DNA of 64,000 nt from Pseudomonas mucoides (GTDB lineage: Bacteria; Pseudomonadota; Gammaproteobacteria; Pseudomonadales; Pseudomonadaceae), in the NCBI RefSeq assembly GCF_015461845.1, contig NZ_JACOPW010000001.1, forward strand, positions 806,001 through 870,000. Direction: 5' to 3'. The notes under the pieces are model-generated. The model worked only from the letters and a program-made list of their open reading frames with translations, was not told the origin of the DNA and made no database searches. Positions 1 to 8,930 of the stretch are shown in pieces. The position numbers and the translations under genes were made by a program. Within the stretch, counting starts at the first letter, position 1. The number at the start of each line of letters is the position of its first letter.

Positions 1-107
1 GCACCGAGTTCGGCATCTACGCCCTGGACACCGGCCGCATCTGCGTGGCGGCGTTGAACCAGAGCAACATCGACGCAGTGACCAAGGCCATCGTTGCGGT
101 GATCTGA
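1..107 (+). CDS. Aromatic amino acid aminotransferase, C-terminal end (partial)
   Basis: Only the last 34 codons are in the window; the gene starts to the left. The visible tail contains GIYALDTGRICVAALN and ends in AIVAVI. This closely resembles the C-terminus of class I aspartate/tyrosine aminotransferases (TyrB/AspC/PhhC group), PLP enzymes that transaminate aromatic amino acids in the cytoplasm. A strong hairpin terminator follows directly. The tRNA-Asn gene nearby fits the neighbourhood of the PA3139-type aminotransferase in P. aeruginosa. The catalytic lysine is outside the window, so the exact substrate class cannot be decided. Confidence 0.75.
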   Translation, partial: TEFGIYALDTGRICVAALNQSNIDAVTKAIVAVI

Positions 108-127
108 GTCGTTCGGTGATATGAAAA

Positions 128-157
128 ACGGGAAGCCGATGGGCTTCCCGTTTTTTA
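128..157 (+). terminator. Rho-independent terminator after the aminotransferase gene
   Basis: The inverted repeat CGGGAAGCC/GGCTTCCCG with a short loop is followed by a run of six T. It lies 20 bp after the aminotransferase stop codon. Confidence 0.9.
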
Positions 158-215
158 TTTGTCGCAGATAACTCTCAACCCGACGGCCAAGCCCTCTAGA
201 CTGCACACCATCCCA

Positions 216-309
216 CTGTGGGAGCCGGGCTTGCCCGCGACGAGGCCATCACATTTAACATCAATGTTGGCTGATCGACCGCCATCGCGGGCAAGCCCGG
301 CTCCTACAG
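216..309. repeat. REP pair (REPIN-like), Pseudomonas type
   Basis: Two inverted copies of a REP element face each other: TGTGGGAGCCGGGCTTGCCC at 218 onward and its near-complement (GGGCAAGCCCGGCTCCTACA) ending near 308. The spacer is AT-rich. This arrangement is typical of non-autonomous REPIN repeats mobilised by RAYT transposases. Open frames across it on both strands have no coding character. Confidence 0.85.
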
Positions 310-346
310 GTTTTGTGTACACCCGAGAATTTTTACGAGAACCCAC

Positions 347-547
347 ATGAAAAACGATGACCTACGCGCAGACCGCGATGAGCTGGACGACTTCGTCCCT
401 CGCACCCCGGCCAAACGCGGGAATAACCTGGTACTGCAAGTCGCTGCGGGTGTGTTTCTCGGCGGCCTGGCCTTGTGGCTGGTACAACTGGCCGCCGCGA
501 CGCTCTACGCCAAAATGATGCTCGGCACCTTCACGTTCGGCGGTTAA
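347..547 (+). CDS. Small conserved inner-membrane protein, function unknown
   Basis: A 66-residue protein with a charged N-terminus (residues 1-27, rich in Asp and Arg) and one hydrophobic segment around residues 28-52. That predicts a single-pass inner-membrane protein with the acidic N-terminus in the cytoplasm. It starts with ATG after a weak ribosome-binding site. The last codons overlap the 3' end of the convergent gene at 544-774. I do not recognise a named family. The charge pattern and single clean transmembrane segment make a real gene likely. Confidence 0.6.
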   Translation: MKNDDLRADRDELDDFVPRTPAKRGNNLVLQVAAGVFLGGLALWLVQLAAATLYAKMMLGTFTFGG

Positions 548-774
548 GCCAGTTCGGTAGCACGCTGGCTGGCGGCGTCGTCATAGGCGACATAAAGCGA
601 CTCGGCAATCTGACTCTTGATCGCCTTGGCACTTTCCAGGCCCAAAACAAAACCCTCGGCCTTGCCACCGGCACGGTTCAAATCCTCGGCCGTGCTGGCC
701 TGCGTGATTGCGTCGAGCAGTTTTTCGGCGTGAGGGCCGACACCTTTGGGCAAGCTGATCTGAGCGATGCTCAT
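544..774 (-). CDS. Small hypothetical protein, 76 aa
   Basis: The ATG at 774 is preceded by GAGGTG at good spacing, so it is preferred over a longer in-frame start at 912. The product is soluble and helix-rich (MSIAQISLPKG...), without signal peptide or membrane segment. It converges on and overlaps by a few bases the small membrane-protein gene at 347-547. No family is recognised and no function is assigned. Confidence 0.6.
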   Translation of the reverse strand: MSIAQISLPKGVGPHAEKLLDAITQASTAEDLNRAGGKAEGFVLGLESAKAIKSQIAESLYVAYDDAASQRATELA

Positions 775-1002
775 GCGAACACCTCGTTTGTGTGAGGTGC
801 AAGGATTGAATGATTCATGGCGCGTACCTGTTTCGGCGAATGGCCGGTAGCGCGTGTGACCACTTCCGGGAAGCCATGGTAGACCTCTGGGACGATTCTG
901 GTAACCGCTCATGGTCGATAAACCACCGCCTGTCCCGACGAATCGCCCAAGTTGCTATCAGGCGCTTGACTTCTCTTTTTGAATCAGTAACATAGGCGCC
1001 AT

Positions 1003-1078
<76 letters not shown>

Positions 1079-1089
1079 TCTAGATACAC

Positions 1090-1122
1090 AAAAAAGGTCA
1101 GCGCTTAGCTGGCCTTTTTTTG
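1090..1122 (+). terminator. Terminator of tRNA-Asn
   Basis: The stem GGTCAGC/GCTGGCC (one G-T pair) with loop GCTTA is flanked by A and T runs, giving a terminator usable in both directions. Confidence 0.9.
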
Positions 1123-1458
1123 TGCCTGTTTATTGGGTTGTCCCACTCGCCCTCCGCTCAGCCCTTCCCCGCAACGCAATTAATAACCCCTCGCAGTCAC
1201 GCAAAAAATAAGCAGCCCGCACCAAAAAAACAGCAATAGAACATTGGCTGACGCAGTGGCTGCCTTGCAAAAGAGTGGCCTACTGCTATCGTCGAAGACA
1301 GCAGCATTTTGTATTAGTTCCAAAGCAATATGACCTGTGCCAGCGCGGGCTAAGGCTTTGAATTTGAAACGATTCAGCTGCAAGCACAGGGACAGACACT
1401 TCGCTATCGGTGACACATTTAGCCGCTCGAATGGAGCGATTTGAATAAGGACCAGCCC
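1123..1458. other. Intergenic region upstream of the chemosensory cluster
   Basis: About 335 bp without a convincing gene. It must carry the promoter of the nine-gene che cluster, but I could not identify a clear sigma-70, sigma-54 or FliA promoter by eye. An open frame on the minus strand overlaps the MCP gene and is a shadow. Confidence 0.4.
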
Positions 1459-2685
1459 TTGTCTTCTTATGACTTTGACCGCAATTATTCCTCCGTTCGA
1501 CCTGACTTCACCTCCTTGGTTTGGCCCGTCCTGTTCATTGCCTCGGGCGGCGCTGTGTCGCTCCTGGTTTTGACCGGGTTGGCGGCACTGCCGATAACGG
1601 CCGCGCTGATCCTGCTCGCCAGTGGCGGCGCTGCCAGCGTCTGGATTGTCCGCAGCCAGCGCAAGCTGTTTGACCAGGCGTTGAGCCAGGCTCATGCCCG
1701 CAGCCTGAGCCAACACCAGGCCGCCAGTGCCGCGTCCGCAGCCAACGGTCTGGAGGCCGTGTGCCTGGAAGCGGTGCCCATCTGGACCAAGCAGATCGAG
1801 AACTCCCGCAGCCAGACCGAGCAGGCCATCATCACGCTGAGCCAGCGCTTCTCAGGCATCTACAGCAAGCTGGAAGAAGCCGTACAGACTTCGCAACAAG
1901 CGGCGGATGGCCTGGCCGGCGATGCCCAGAGCGGCGCAGTGGTGGTGCTCGCGCAGAGCGAAACGGAGCTGACGCAGGTGGTCAACTCCCTCAAGGCCAC
2001 GCAACTGAGTCGCGACCAGATGCTGGAACAAGTCCGCAGCCTCACCGACTACACCGGCGAACTGCTCAGCATGTCTAAAGAGGTTGCGGCGATTGCTGCG
2101 CAAACCAACCTCCTGGCACTGAACGCTGCAATTGAAGCTGCACGAGCAGGTGAAGCCGGGCGTGGTTTCGCCGTAGTGGCCGATGCCGTGCGCAGCTTGT
2201 CGAGCCTCTCCAGCGACACCGGAAAAAAAATGTCGGCCACCGTCGGCATCATCAACAGCGCCATCACCCGCCTGGTCGAAGTCGCCGACGACACTGCAGC
2301 GAATGACCAGCACTCGGTCTCCGCCTCCGAAGCCAGCATTCAACATGTGCTGGACCGTTTTCACAGCATTACCCAGCGCCTGTCGGGTTCTACCGAGTTA
2401 CTCCAGCAAGAGAGCGTCGGCATCCGTGACGAAATCAGCGAGGTCCTGATCGGCCTGCAATTCCAGGATCGCGTCAGCCAGATCCTCTCCCATGTTCGCG
2501 ACAACATGCAGGCCTTGCACCAGCACCTGCAGAACGGCCAGCGCAATCCGGATCAGCTGGAACAGATCGATGCCCGAGCCTGGTTGGCGAGCATGGAGCT
2601 GACCTACGCCACCGATGAGCAACGGCAAATCCATCACGGACACAGTTCCAGCGCCGCCAAGGAACAGGAAATCACTTTCTTCTAG
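1459..2685 (+). CDS. Methyl-accepting chemotaxis protein, membrane-bound without periplasmic sensor
   Basis: A transducer opening the che cluster. Two adjacent hydrophobic segments (about residues 19-41 and 43-63) form a hairpin with almost no periplasmic loop. The rest is a cytoplasmic coiled coil with the signalling tip [20 protein letters not shown] and the following [15 protein letters not shown]. The lack of a ligand-binding domain suggests sensing of the membrane or cytoplasm. The start is TTG at 1459 because AAGGA lies 7 bp upstream; an in-frame TTG at 1441 has a poorer site. The gene ends 12 bp before cheY. The C-terminus EITFF only partly resembles a CheR-binding pentapeptide. Confidence 0.85.
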   Translation: MSSYDFDRNYSSVRPDFTSLVWPVLFIASGGAVSLLVLTGLAALPITAALILLASGGAASVWIVRSQRKLFDQALSQAHARSLSQHQAASAASAANGLEAVCLEAVPIWTKQIENSRSQTEQAIITLSQRFSGIYSKLEEAVQTSQQAADGLAGDAQSGAVVVLAQSETELTQVVNSLKATQLSRDQMLEQVRSLTDYTGELLSMSKEVAAIAAQTNLLALNAAIEAARAGEAGRGFAVVADAVRSLSSLSSDTGKKMSATVGIINSAITRLVEVADDTAANDQHSVSASEASIQHVLDRFHSITQRLSGSTELLQQESVGIRDEISEVLIGLQFQDRVSQILSHVRDNMQALHQHLQNGQRNPDQLEQIDARAWLASMELTYATDEQRQIHHGHSSSAAKEQEITFF

Positions 2686-2697
2686 CAGGAGAGCAGC

Positions 2698-3066
2698 ATG
2701 GCTAAAACCGTAATGGTCGTCGACGATTCCAGCAGCGTACGCCAGGTGGTCAGCATTGCCTTGAAGGGGGCTGGCTACGACGTGATCGAGGCCAGCGATG
2801 GCAAGGATGCGCTGACCAAGCTGAACGGACAGAAAATCCACCTGATGATCAGCGATGTGAACATGCCCAACATGGATGGCATCACGCTGGTCAAGGAGGT
2901 TAAGAAGCTGGCCAATTACAAATTCACCCCGATCATCATGCTGACCACCGAATCCCAGGAAGCGAAGAAACAGGAAGGCCAGGCTGCCGGGGCCAGGGCC
3001 TGGGTGGTCAAACCCTTCCAGCCGGCACAAATGCTGGCCGCCGTCGCCAAACTGATCCTGCCTTGA
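2698..3066 (+). CDS. cheY: CheY-type single-domain response regulator
   Basis: A 122-residue receiver domain with no output domain. The acidic pair is at residues 9-10 (VVDDS), the phosphoacceptor Asp53 lies in MISDVNMP, a Thr is in the MLTTES switch region, and the conserved Lys is in VVKPF. An ideal GGAG ribosome-binding site precedes ATG. Between an MCP gene and a STAS/CheA pair, it is the expected phosphorylation target of the local CheA. Its output partner (flagellar motor or other) is not shown by sequence. Confidence 0.92.
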   Translation: MAKTVMVVDDSSSVRQVVSIALKGAGYDVIEASDGKDALTKLNGQKIHLMISDVNMPNMDGITLVKEVKKLANYKFTPIIMLTTESQEAKKQEGQAAGARAWVVKPFQPAQMLAAVAKLILP

Positions 3067-3088
3067 TCGACCGAATCCGGAGGCGAGC

Positions 3089-3409
3089 ATGAACATCCGC
3101 GTAGCCACAACCAACGGCCTGTGCCAGCTGCATATCGAAGGCGAGATGAACATCTATACCGCGGCCGAGTTCAAGGCACAGCTATTGCCCCTCCTGGCCG
3201 AGCCCGGCGAGCTGGAAATCGACCTGTCCCTGGTCAGCGAAATGGACGGCGCCGGCATGCAGCAACTGTTGTTGGCCAAACGCGAAGCCACACGTGTCGG
3301 CACGACCTTGCGCCTGGTTGGGCACAGCCGCGCGGTATTGGAAGTCTTCGACCTGTGCAACCTCGCCGCGTTCTGGCGATCCTCTGGTTATTTCCAACTC
3401 GGCCGCTAG
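3089..3409 (+). CDS. STAS-domain protein in che cluster
   Basis: A 106-residue STAS domain, the fold of anti-sigma-factor antagonists such as SpoIIAA, here between cheY and cheA. GGAGG precedes the ATG. The loop that normally carries the phosphorylated Ser (typically DSSG) reads EMDGAGMQ, so the usual Ser/Thr is missing and phospho-switching by an anti-sigma kinase is unlikely. STAS proteins occur in several alternative chemosensory clusters, where their role is poorly defined. A structural or regulatory part in the array is inferred from position only. Confidence 0.85.
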   Translation: MNIRVATTNGLCQLHIEGEMNIYTAAEFKAQLLPLLAEPGELEIDLSLVSEMDGAGMQQLLLAKREATRVGTTLRLVGHSRAVLEVFDLCNLAAFWRSSGYFQLGR

Positions 3410-3436
3410 CTGACCTCAGCGTAAAAGGAATTCAGC

Positions 3437-5644
3437 GTGAGTATAAATCTCGATCAAGCCCTGCAAACCTTCATCGCCGAAGCCCGCGAACTGCTGCAGG
3501 ATATGGAAGAGTCGTTGCTGCGACTGGAGAGCGAACCGGGCGACAGCGACACCCTGGGCGCCATCTTTCGTGCCGCGCACACCATCAAGGGTTCGGCCGG
3601 GCTGTTCGGTCTGGAGCCGGTCGTTGGCTTCACCCATATCGTCGAAGACGTGCTCGATCGCGTGCGTGACGGCGCGGTCGGTATCAATAGCGAACTGGTC
3701 GCCCTTCTGCTGGAATGCGGCGACCATATGCTGGAGCTGGTCAACGTGGTTGCCGCCCAAGGTGGTCAGCTGGATACCCCGGCACAGACTCGGGAAAGCG
3801 GCCTGCGCCAACGCCTGAACACTTACCAGGGCAACTCGCTGGCGCTGGAGCCACCCTCTACCTCAATTGCGCCGTTCAATACCGATTATCTGACCGAGGT
3901 TTGCGCGGATGACAGCGTGGCCTCCGACCTCTGGCACATCTCGCTGCGCTTTGGCCAGGACGTGCTGCGCAATGGCATGGATCCGCTGTCGTTCCTGCGC
4001 TATCTCAACAGCCAGGGCGAGATCGTGCGCATCACCACCCTGGCCGACGGCATGCCGCAGGCCGATGCCATGGATGCCGAAGCCTGCTACCTGGGCTTCG
4101 AGATTGACTACCAGTCCACAGCGGACAAAGCGGCCATCGCCGAAGCCTTCGACTTTGTGCGCGACGATTGCCTGATCCACATCCTCCCGCCGCACAGCAA
4201 GATCGCCGAATACATGGAGCTGATTGATCGGCTGCCGGAAGATGCGGCCCGTCTGGGTGAGCTGCTGGTCAGCAGCGGCGCCCTGACCCCGCAAGAACTG
4301 GAAAAAGCCCTGCACGCACAACGCGCCCCTGTTGAATCCAACAACCCGGCTGTCCCCCTGGGCGAAATCCTCGTCGAGCAGCGCTCGGTGACGCCCGCAC
4401 TGGTGCAGGCCGCCCTGAACAAGCAAAGCCAGATCCAGGAGAGCAAGAGCAAAGAGAACCGCTACGTTCGCGTGGATGCGGACAAGCTGGATGAGCTGAT
4501 CAATCTGGTCGGCGAGTTGGTCATTGCGGGAGCCGGCGCCAACTTGCTGGCTCAGCGCAGCCACAACGACGCGCTGCAGGAAGCCAGTTCCCGGGTCTCA
4601 GGCCTGGTCGAGGAAATCCGCGACAGCGCCCTGCGCCTGCGCATGGTGCCGATCGGCGACACCTTTAACCGCTTTCAGCGAGTGGTGCGCGATGTCAGCC
4701 TCGAACTGGGCAAGGACATCGATCTGCAGATCAGCGGCGCCGACACCGAACTGGACAAGACCGTGGTGGAAAAGATCGGCGATCCGTTGATGCACTTGCT
4801 GCGCAACGCCATGGATCACGGCATTGAATCGCCCGAGGTTCGCCAGGCGGCGGGTAAATCGCTAACGGGTACGCTGAGCCTCAACGCCTACCACGACTCC
4901 GGCAGCATCGTCATCGAGATCGTCGATGACGGCGCCGGACTCGATCGCGAACGCATCCTGTACAAGGCCCGCGAGCGCGGCCTGCTCTCCGCCACCGCCA
5001 CACCGTCCGATCAGGACATCTACAACCTGATTTTCGAGCCGGGTTTCTCTACCGCGGCGACCGTCACCAACCTCTCCGGCCGAGGCGTCGGCATGGACGT
5101 GGTCAAGCGCAACATCACTGCCCTGCGCGGCAGCGTCGACCTCGACAGCCAGGCGGGTCGGGGCACCCGGGTGCGCATCCGCCTGCCGCTGACACTGGCG
5201 ATCATCGATGGCTTTCTGGTGGGCGTCGGTCAGGCCACTTACGTGGTGCCTCTGGACATGGTGCAAGAGTGCCTTGAGTTGACCGAAGAAGATCGCCAAG
5301 CCACCCGCGAGCGCAGCTACCTGAACTTGCGGGGGGAAGTGCTGCCGCTGGTGTACCTGCGTGAACAGTTCAACGCCGAAGGCAGCCCGGGCCGACGCGA
5401 GAACGTGGTGGTGGTGCGTTGCGGCGAACAGAAAGCCGGTTTGGTGGTGGACGAACTGCAAGGTGAATTCCAGACCGTGATCAAACCGCTGGGCAAGCTG
5501 TTCAGCGCCCTGCGCGGCATCGGCGGCTCGACCATTCTGGGCAACGGTGAGGTGGCATTGATTCTCGATGTACCGAATTTGCTGCAACAGGTCACCCAAC
5601 AGCAGGCACACAACCACCTGCAACCGGCGTTGGCTGAAGCCTGA
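3437..5644 (+). CDS. cheA: Chemotaxis histidine kinase CheA with MshEN-like insert
   Basis: A 735-residue cytoplasmic kinase that phosphorylates CheY and CheB. Domains in order: HPt with phosphoacceptor His48 in RAAHTIKGSAG; a middle region around residues 145-265 (WHISLRFGQDVLRNG) in the usual P2 place; two tandem motifs at about 272-295 and 307-330 resembling MshEN repeats; dimerisation P3 from about 341; HATPase with LLRNAMDHGIESPE, DDGAGLD and GRGVGMDVV; and a C-terminal CheW-like domain. The start is GTG with AAGGA upstream. It is longer than E. coli CheA (654) because of the middle insert. Confidence 0.93.
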   Translation: MSINLDQALQTFIAEARELLQDMEESLLRLESEPGDSDTLGAIFRAAHTIKGSAGLFGLEPVVGFTHIVEDVLDRVRDGAVGINSELVALLLECGDHMLELVNVVAAQGGQLDTPAQTRESGLRQRLNTYQGNSLALEPPSTSIAPFNTDYLTEVCADDSVASDLWHISLRFGQDVLRNGMDPLSFLRYLNSQGEIVRITTLADGMPQADAMDAEACYLGFEIDYQSTADKAAIAEAFDFVRDDCLIHILPPHSKIAEYMELIDRLPEDAARLGELLVSSGALTPQELEKALHAQRAPVESNNPAVPLGEILVEQRSVTPALVQAALNKQSQIQESKSKENRYVRVDADKLDELINLVGELVIAGAGANLLAQRSHNDALQEASSRVSGLVEEIRDSALRLRMVPIGDTFNRFQRVVRDVSLELGKDIDLQISGADTELDKTVVEKIGDPLMHLLRNAMDHGIESPEVRQAAGKSLTGTLSLNAYHDSGSIVIEIVDDGAGLDRERILYKARERGLLSATATPSDQDIYNLIFEPGFSTAATVTNLSGRGVGMDVVKRNITALRGSVDLDSQAGRGTRVRIRLPLTLAIIDGFLVGVGQATYVVPLDMVQECLELTEEDRQATRERSYLNLRGEVLPLVYLREQFNAEGSPGRRENVVVVRCGEQKAGLVVDELQGEFQTVIKPLGKLFSALRGIGGSTILGNGEVALILDVPNLLQQVTQQQAHNHLQPALAEA

Positions 5645-5801
5645 AACTGACGTGAAAAACACGGTTGATGAACGCGCAAAGCGCTGATTCAAGGGGAACT
5701 AACGCGTGCCGAACAAGGGGCGCATGACTGACCTGCTCAATAACATCTGAAGCGATGCAACAGGCCACCGAATAAAAAATTGAACTTCATTGGGAGTTGT
5801 C

Positions 5802-8279
5802 ATGAATCAGGCTAATCAATCAATGATCACCCGTTTAATTAATCGGTTCAGTTATAACCAGGAAGATCGCCTTAAAGAGCAAGCGCTGTTATCGGATTTA
5901 AAAGGGCAAATCGACGCTATCAACAAGGCACAGGCCGTCATTGAGTTTTCACTCGATGGCAGGATCTTGCACGCCAACGACAACTTCTTGAACACAGTCG
6001 GCTACACCCTGGCCGAGATCAAGGGCCAACATCACAGCATGTTTGCCGATCCGGCCTACAGCGCGTCCCCTGAATATCGCCTGTTCTGGGACAAACTGGG
6101 GCGCGGTGAATTCGATGCCGGCGAGTACAAACGCATCGGTAAAGGCGGCAAGGAAATCTGGATACAAGCCTCCTACAACCCGATCATGGACATGGACGGT
6201 AAGCCCTTCAAAGTCGTCAAGTACGCGACTGACATTACCCAGAGCAAGTTGCAGGCAGCCGATTTCGCCGGCCAGCTCAGCGCCATCGGCAAGGCGCAAG
6301 CGGTGATCGAGTTCTCGCTCGACGGCAAGATTCTGCACGCCAACGACAACTTCCTGAACACGTTGGGCTACACCCTCGCCGAGATCAAGGGGCAACATCA
6401 CAGTATGTTTGCCGACCCCGCCTACCGCGCCTCGACTGAATATCGTCTGTTCTGGGAAAAACTCGGACGCGGTGAGTTCGATGCCGGTGAGTACAAACGC
6501 ATCGGTAAGGGCGGCAGGGAAATCTGGATACAAGCCTCTTACAACCCGATCATGGACATGAACGGCAAGCCCTTCAAAGTCGTCAAGTATGCGACTGACA
6601 TCACCCAGAGCAAGTTGCAGGCAGCCGATTTCGCCGGCCAGCTCAGCGCCATCAACAAGGCACAAGCGGTGATCGAGTTCTCGCTCGACGGCAAGATTCT
6701 GCACGCCAACGACAACTTCCTGAACACGCTGGGCTACACCCTCGCCGAGATCAAGGGGCAACATCACAGCATGTTTGCCGACCCGGTCTACCGCGCCTCT
6801 CCAGAATACCGTGTGTTCTGGGACAAGCTGGGGCGTGGTGAATTCGATGCTGGCGAGTACAAGCGCATTGGCAAAGGCGGCAAGGAGATCTGGATTCAAG
6901 CCTCCTACAACCCGATCATGGACATGAACGGCCAGCCCTTCAAAGTCGTCAAATATGCCACCGACGTGACGGCGCAGGTCAATGCCAACAACATGCTGGT
7001 GCAAGCGGTAGAACAAGCGCAGCACGTGACTTCAGCGGCGAAGGATGGCGATCTGAGCCAACGCATTCCCCTTGAAGGTAAGAGCGGCCCGATCCAGGTG
7101 CTATGCGCCGGCGTCAACTCGCTGATGGAAACCACCGGGGTTATTTTCGCGGACGTGGGACGCCTGTTTGGCGCCATGTCGAAGGGCGACCTGGGACAAC
7201 GCATCACCCGCGACTATTCGGGTGTCTTTGGCCAGGTCAAAGACGATGCGAATGCCAGCTGTGACGCACTCTCGAACGTCATCGAGGATGTCAGTCGTGT
7301 CTTCAGCGGGCTTGCCAATGGCGACCTCGGACAGCGCATCACGCGAGAGTCGACCGGGATCTTCACTCAGGTCAAAGACGATGCAAATTCCACGGCGGAG
7401 AAGCTGACCACGATTATCGAGGATGTCAGTGCCGCGGCGGACGCGTTGGTCACCGCCTCCGAACAAGTCAGTGCCACCGCCCAGTCCATGAGTCAGGCCA
7501 CCAGCGAACAAGCGGCCAGCGTCGAGGAAACCAGCGCGTCGATCGAGCAGATGAGCGCGAGCATCAATCAGAACACCGAAAACGCCAAGGTCACCGACGG
7601 CATGGCCAGCAAGGCCTCCAAGGAAGCCACCGAGGGTGGCGAATCGGTACAGCAGACAGTCGCCGCGATGAAGCAGATCGCCCAGCGCATCGGCATCATC
7701 GACGACATTGCCTACCAGACCAACCTGTTGGCGCTTAACGCCGCCATCGAGGCCGCGCGGGCGGGCGAGCATGGCAAGGGCTTTGCCGTCGTCGCCGCCG
7801 AGGTGCGCAAACTCGCCGAGCGCAGCCAGGTGGCGGCCCAGGAGATCGGCCAGTTGTCCTCCAGTAGCGTGGAGATGGCCGAGAAGGCCGGCAAATTGCT
7901 CAACGAAATGCTGCCCTCGATCAACAAGACCTCAGACCTGGTGCAGGAGATCAGCGCAGCGTCGGAAGAACAATCTTCCGGGGTGGCGCAGATCAACACG
8001 GCCATGAACCAACTGAACCAGATCACCCAGCAGAATGCCTCCAGCAGTGAGGAACTGGCCGCCACCGCCGAGGAGATGAGCAGCCAGGCCGAACAACTGC
8101 AACAGGCGATGAGCTTCTTTGCCCGGGAGTCCGATGTCAGCGACAGCCTGCACAAGGCCGTCGCGCACAGGACGCTGTCGGGCAAAAAACCGCCACAACC
8201 TCCCAAGCACCTGCCCCACCGGGCGGCCACTCACTACGCGACCAGCAGCGTCGCAGAAGCCGAATTCACTCGGTTTTAA
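5802..8279 (+). CDS. Soluble methyl-accepting chemotaxis protein with three PAS domains
   Basis: An 825-residue receptor with no transmembrane segment. Three near-identical PAS domains (about residues 40-390) are followed by two or three HAMP-like units marked by GDLSQRI and GDLGQRITR, then an MCP signalling domain with [20 protein letters not shown]. The PAS type ([19 protein letters not shown]) resembles BdlA and Aer-like sensors. The C-terminus is a flexible Pro/His-rich tail ending in EFTRF, which fits the x-[HFYW]-x-x-[HFYW] tether for CheR/CheB. The start is ATG 5802 with GGGAG 5 bp upstream. It should be the main input of this cluster, perhaps sensing redox or oxygen if a cofactor is bound. 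Confidence 0.9.
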   Translation: MNQANQSMITRLINRFSYNQEDRLKEQALLSDLKGQIDAINKAQAVIEFSLDGRILHANDNFLNTVGYTLAEIKGQHHSMFADPAYSASPEYRLFWDKLGRGEFDAGEYKRIGKGGKEIWIQASYNPIMDMDGKPFKVVKYATDITQSKLQAADFAGQLSAIGKAQAVIEFSLDGKILHANDNFLNTLGYTLAEIKGQHHSMFADPAYRASTEYRLFWEKLGRGEFDAGEYKRIGKGGREIWIQASYNPIMDMNGKPFKVVKYATDITQSKLQAADFAGQLSAINKAQAVIEFSLDGKILHANDNFLNTLGYTLAEIKGQHHSMFADPVYRASPEYRVFWDKLGRGEFDAGEYKRIGKGGKEIWIQASYNPIMDMNGQPFKVVKYATDVTAQVNANNMLVQAVEQAQHVTSAAKDGDLSQRIPLEGKSGPIQVLCAGVNSLMETTGVIFADVGRLFGAMSKGDLGQRITRDYSGVFGQVKDDANASCDALSNVIEDVSRVFSGLANGDLGQRITRESTGIFTQVKDDANSTAEKLTTIIEDVSAAADALVTASEQVSATAQSMSQATSEQAASVEETSASIEQMSASINQNTENAKVTDGMASKASKEATEGGESVQQTVAAMKQIAQRIGIIDDIAYQTNLLALNAAIEAARAGEHGKGFAVVAAEVRKLAERSQVAAQEIGQLSSSSVEMAEKAGKLLNEMLPSINKTSDLVQEISAASEEQSSGVAQINTAMNQLNQITQQNASSSEELAATAEEMSSQAEQLQQAMSFFARESDVSDSLHKAVAHRTLSGKKPPQPPKHLPHRAATHYATSSVAEAEFTRF
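5925..6972 (+). repeat. Three in-phase 366-bp direct repeats encoding PAS domains
   Basis: Units begin at 5925, 6291 and 6657 (AAGGCxCAxGC), so the period is exactly 366 bp or 122 codons. Units two and three are almost identical in DNA, including silent sites. This indicates recent duplication or ongoing gene conversion. The third unit ends at the HAMP junction. Confidence 0.93.
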
Positions 8280-8291
8280 CGGGAGGTCAGC

Positions 8292-8822
8292 ATGGGTGCT
8301 CTGATTACTACCAATCGACCCGAGGCCCTCCACCAGGAGGAAGCGCAGTACCTGACTTTCCTCCTGGGCGGCGAGATGTTTGCCATCGGCATTCTCGGGA
8401 TCAAGGAGATCCTCGAGTACGGCAACATTACCAGCGTACCGATGATGCCCGCCTTCGTTCGTGGGGTGATCAACCTGCGTGGCGCGGTGGTGCCGGTGGT
8501 GGACCTGTCGGCGCGGTTCGGCCGGCAAAAGTCCGATATTACCCGGCGCTCGTGCATCGTCATTATCGAGGCCGACTCGGACGCCGGCACTCAGGATGTG
8601 GGGCTGATGGTGGATGCGGTCTCGGCGGTCCTGGAAATCCCCGCCAGCGAGATCGAACCGGCACCCAGCTTCGGTGCGCGGATACGGTCCGACTTCATCA
8701 GTGGCATGGCCAAGGTGGCGGGTAAATTCGTCATCGTCCTCAATGCCGACCGCGTGCTGTCGGTCGACGAGATGGCGAGGTTATCCGAAGTCGGCGCACT
8801 GGCGGACGCCGTGTCGGGCTAG
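8292..8822 (+). CDS. cheW: Chemotaxis coupling protein CheW
   Basis: A 176-residue CheW-domain protein that bridges CheA and receptors in the array. Recognisable parts are YLTFLLGGEMFAIGILGIKE, the MMPAFVRGVINLRG segment and VPVVDLSARFG. A GGGAGG ribosome-binding site lies upstream, 12 bp after the triple-PAS MCP gene. It is the only stand-alone CheW here, so it probably couples both local receptors to the local CheA. Confidence 0.93.
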   Translation: MGALITTNRPEALHQEEAQYLTFLLGGEMFAIGILGIKEILEYGNITSVPMMPAFVRGVINLRGAVVPVVDLSARFGRQKSDITRRSCIVIIEADSDAGTQDVGLMVDAVSAVLEIPASEIEPAPSFGARIRSDFISGMAKVAGKFVIVLNADRVLSVDEMARLSEVGALADAVSG

Positions 8823-8930
8823 CGGCCCGGCCGGCTGATCATCGATTCTGGTCGAGGCGTCTGGTGCGCCTCGGCCTTGATCGATTGTACATTGCAACGT
8901 CGTTCCTGGACCTGGCAAGGATGTTTGATC

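Noticed and set aside
155..350. Two overlapping small frames on opposite strands
   Set aside because: They are made of the REP pair and carry no coding signal.
5925..6972. Direct repeats taken as a possible CRISPR array
   Set aside because: Units are 366 bp, in frame and protein-coding; there are no short spacers, and no cas genes are in the window.
5949..7025. Long open frame on the minus strand across the PAS repeats (358 codons)
   Set aside because: It is a shadow of the 366-bp repeats in a high-GC gene; the plus strand has full PAS/MCP motifs and a ribosome-binding site.
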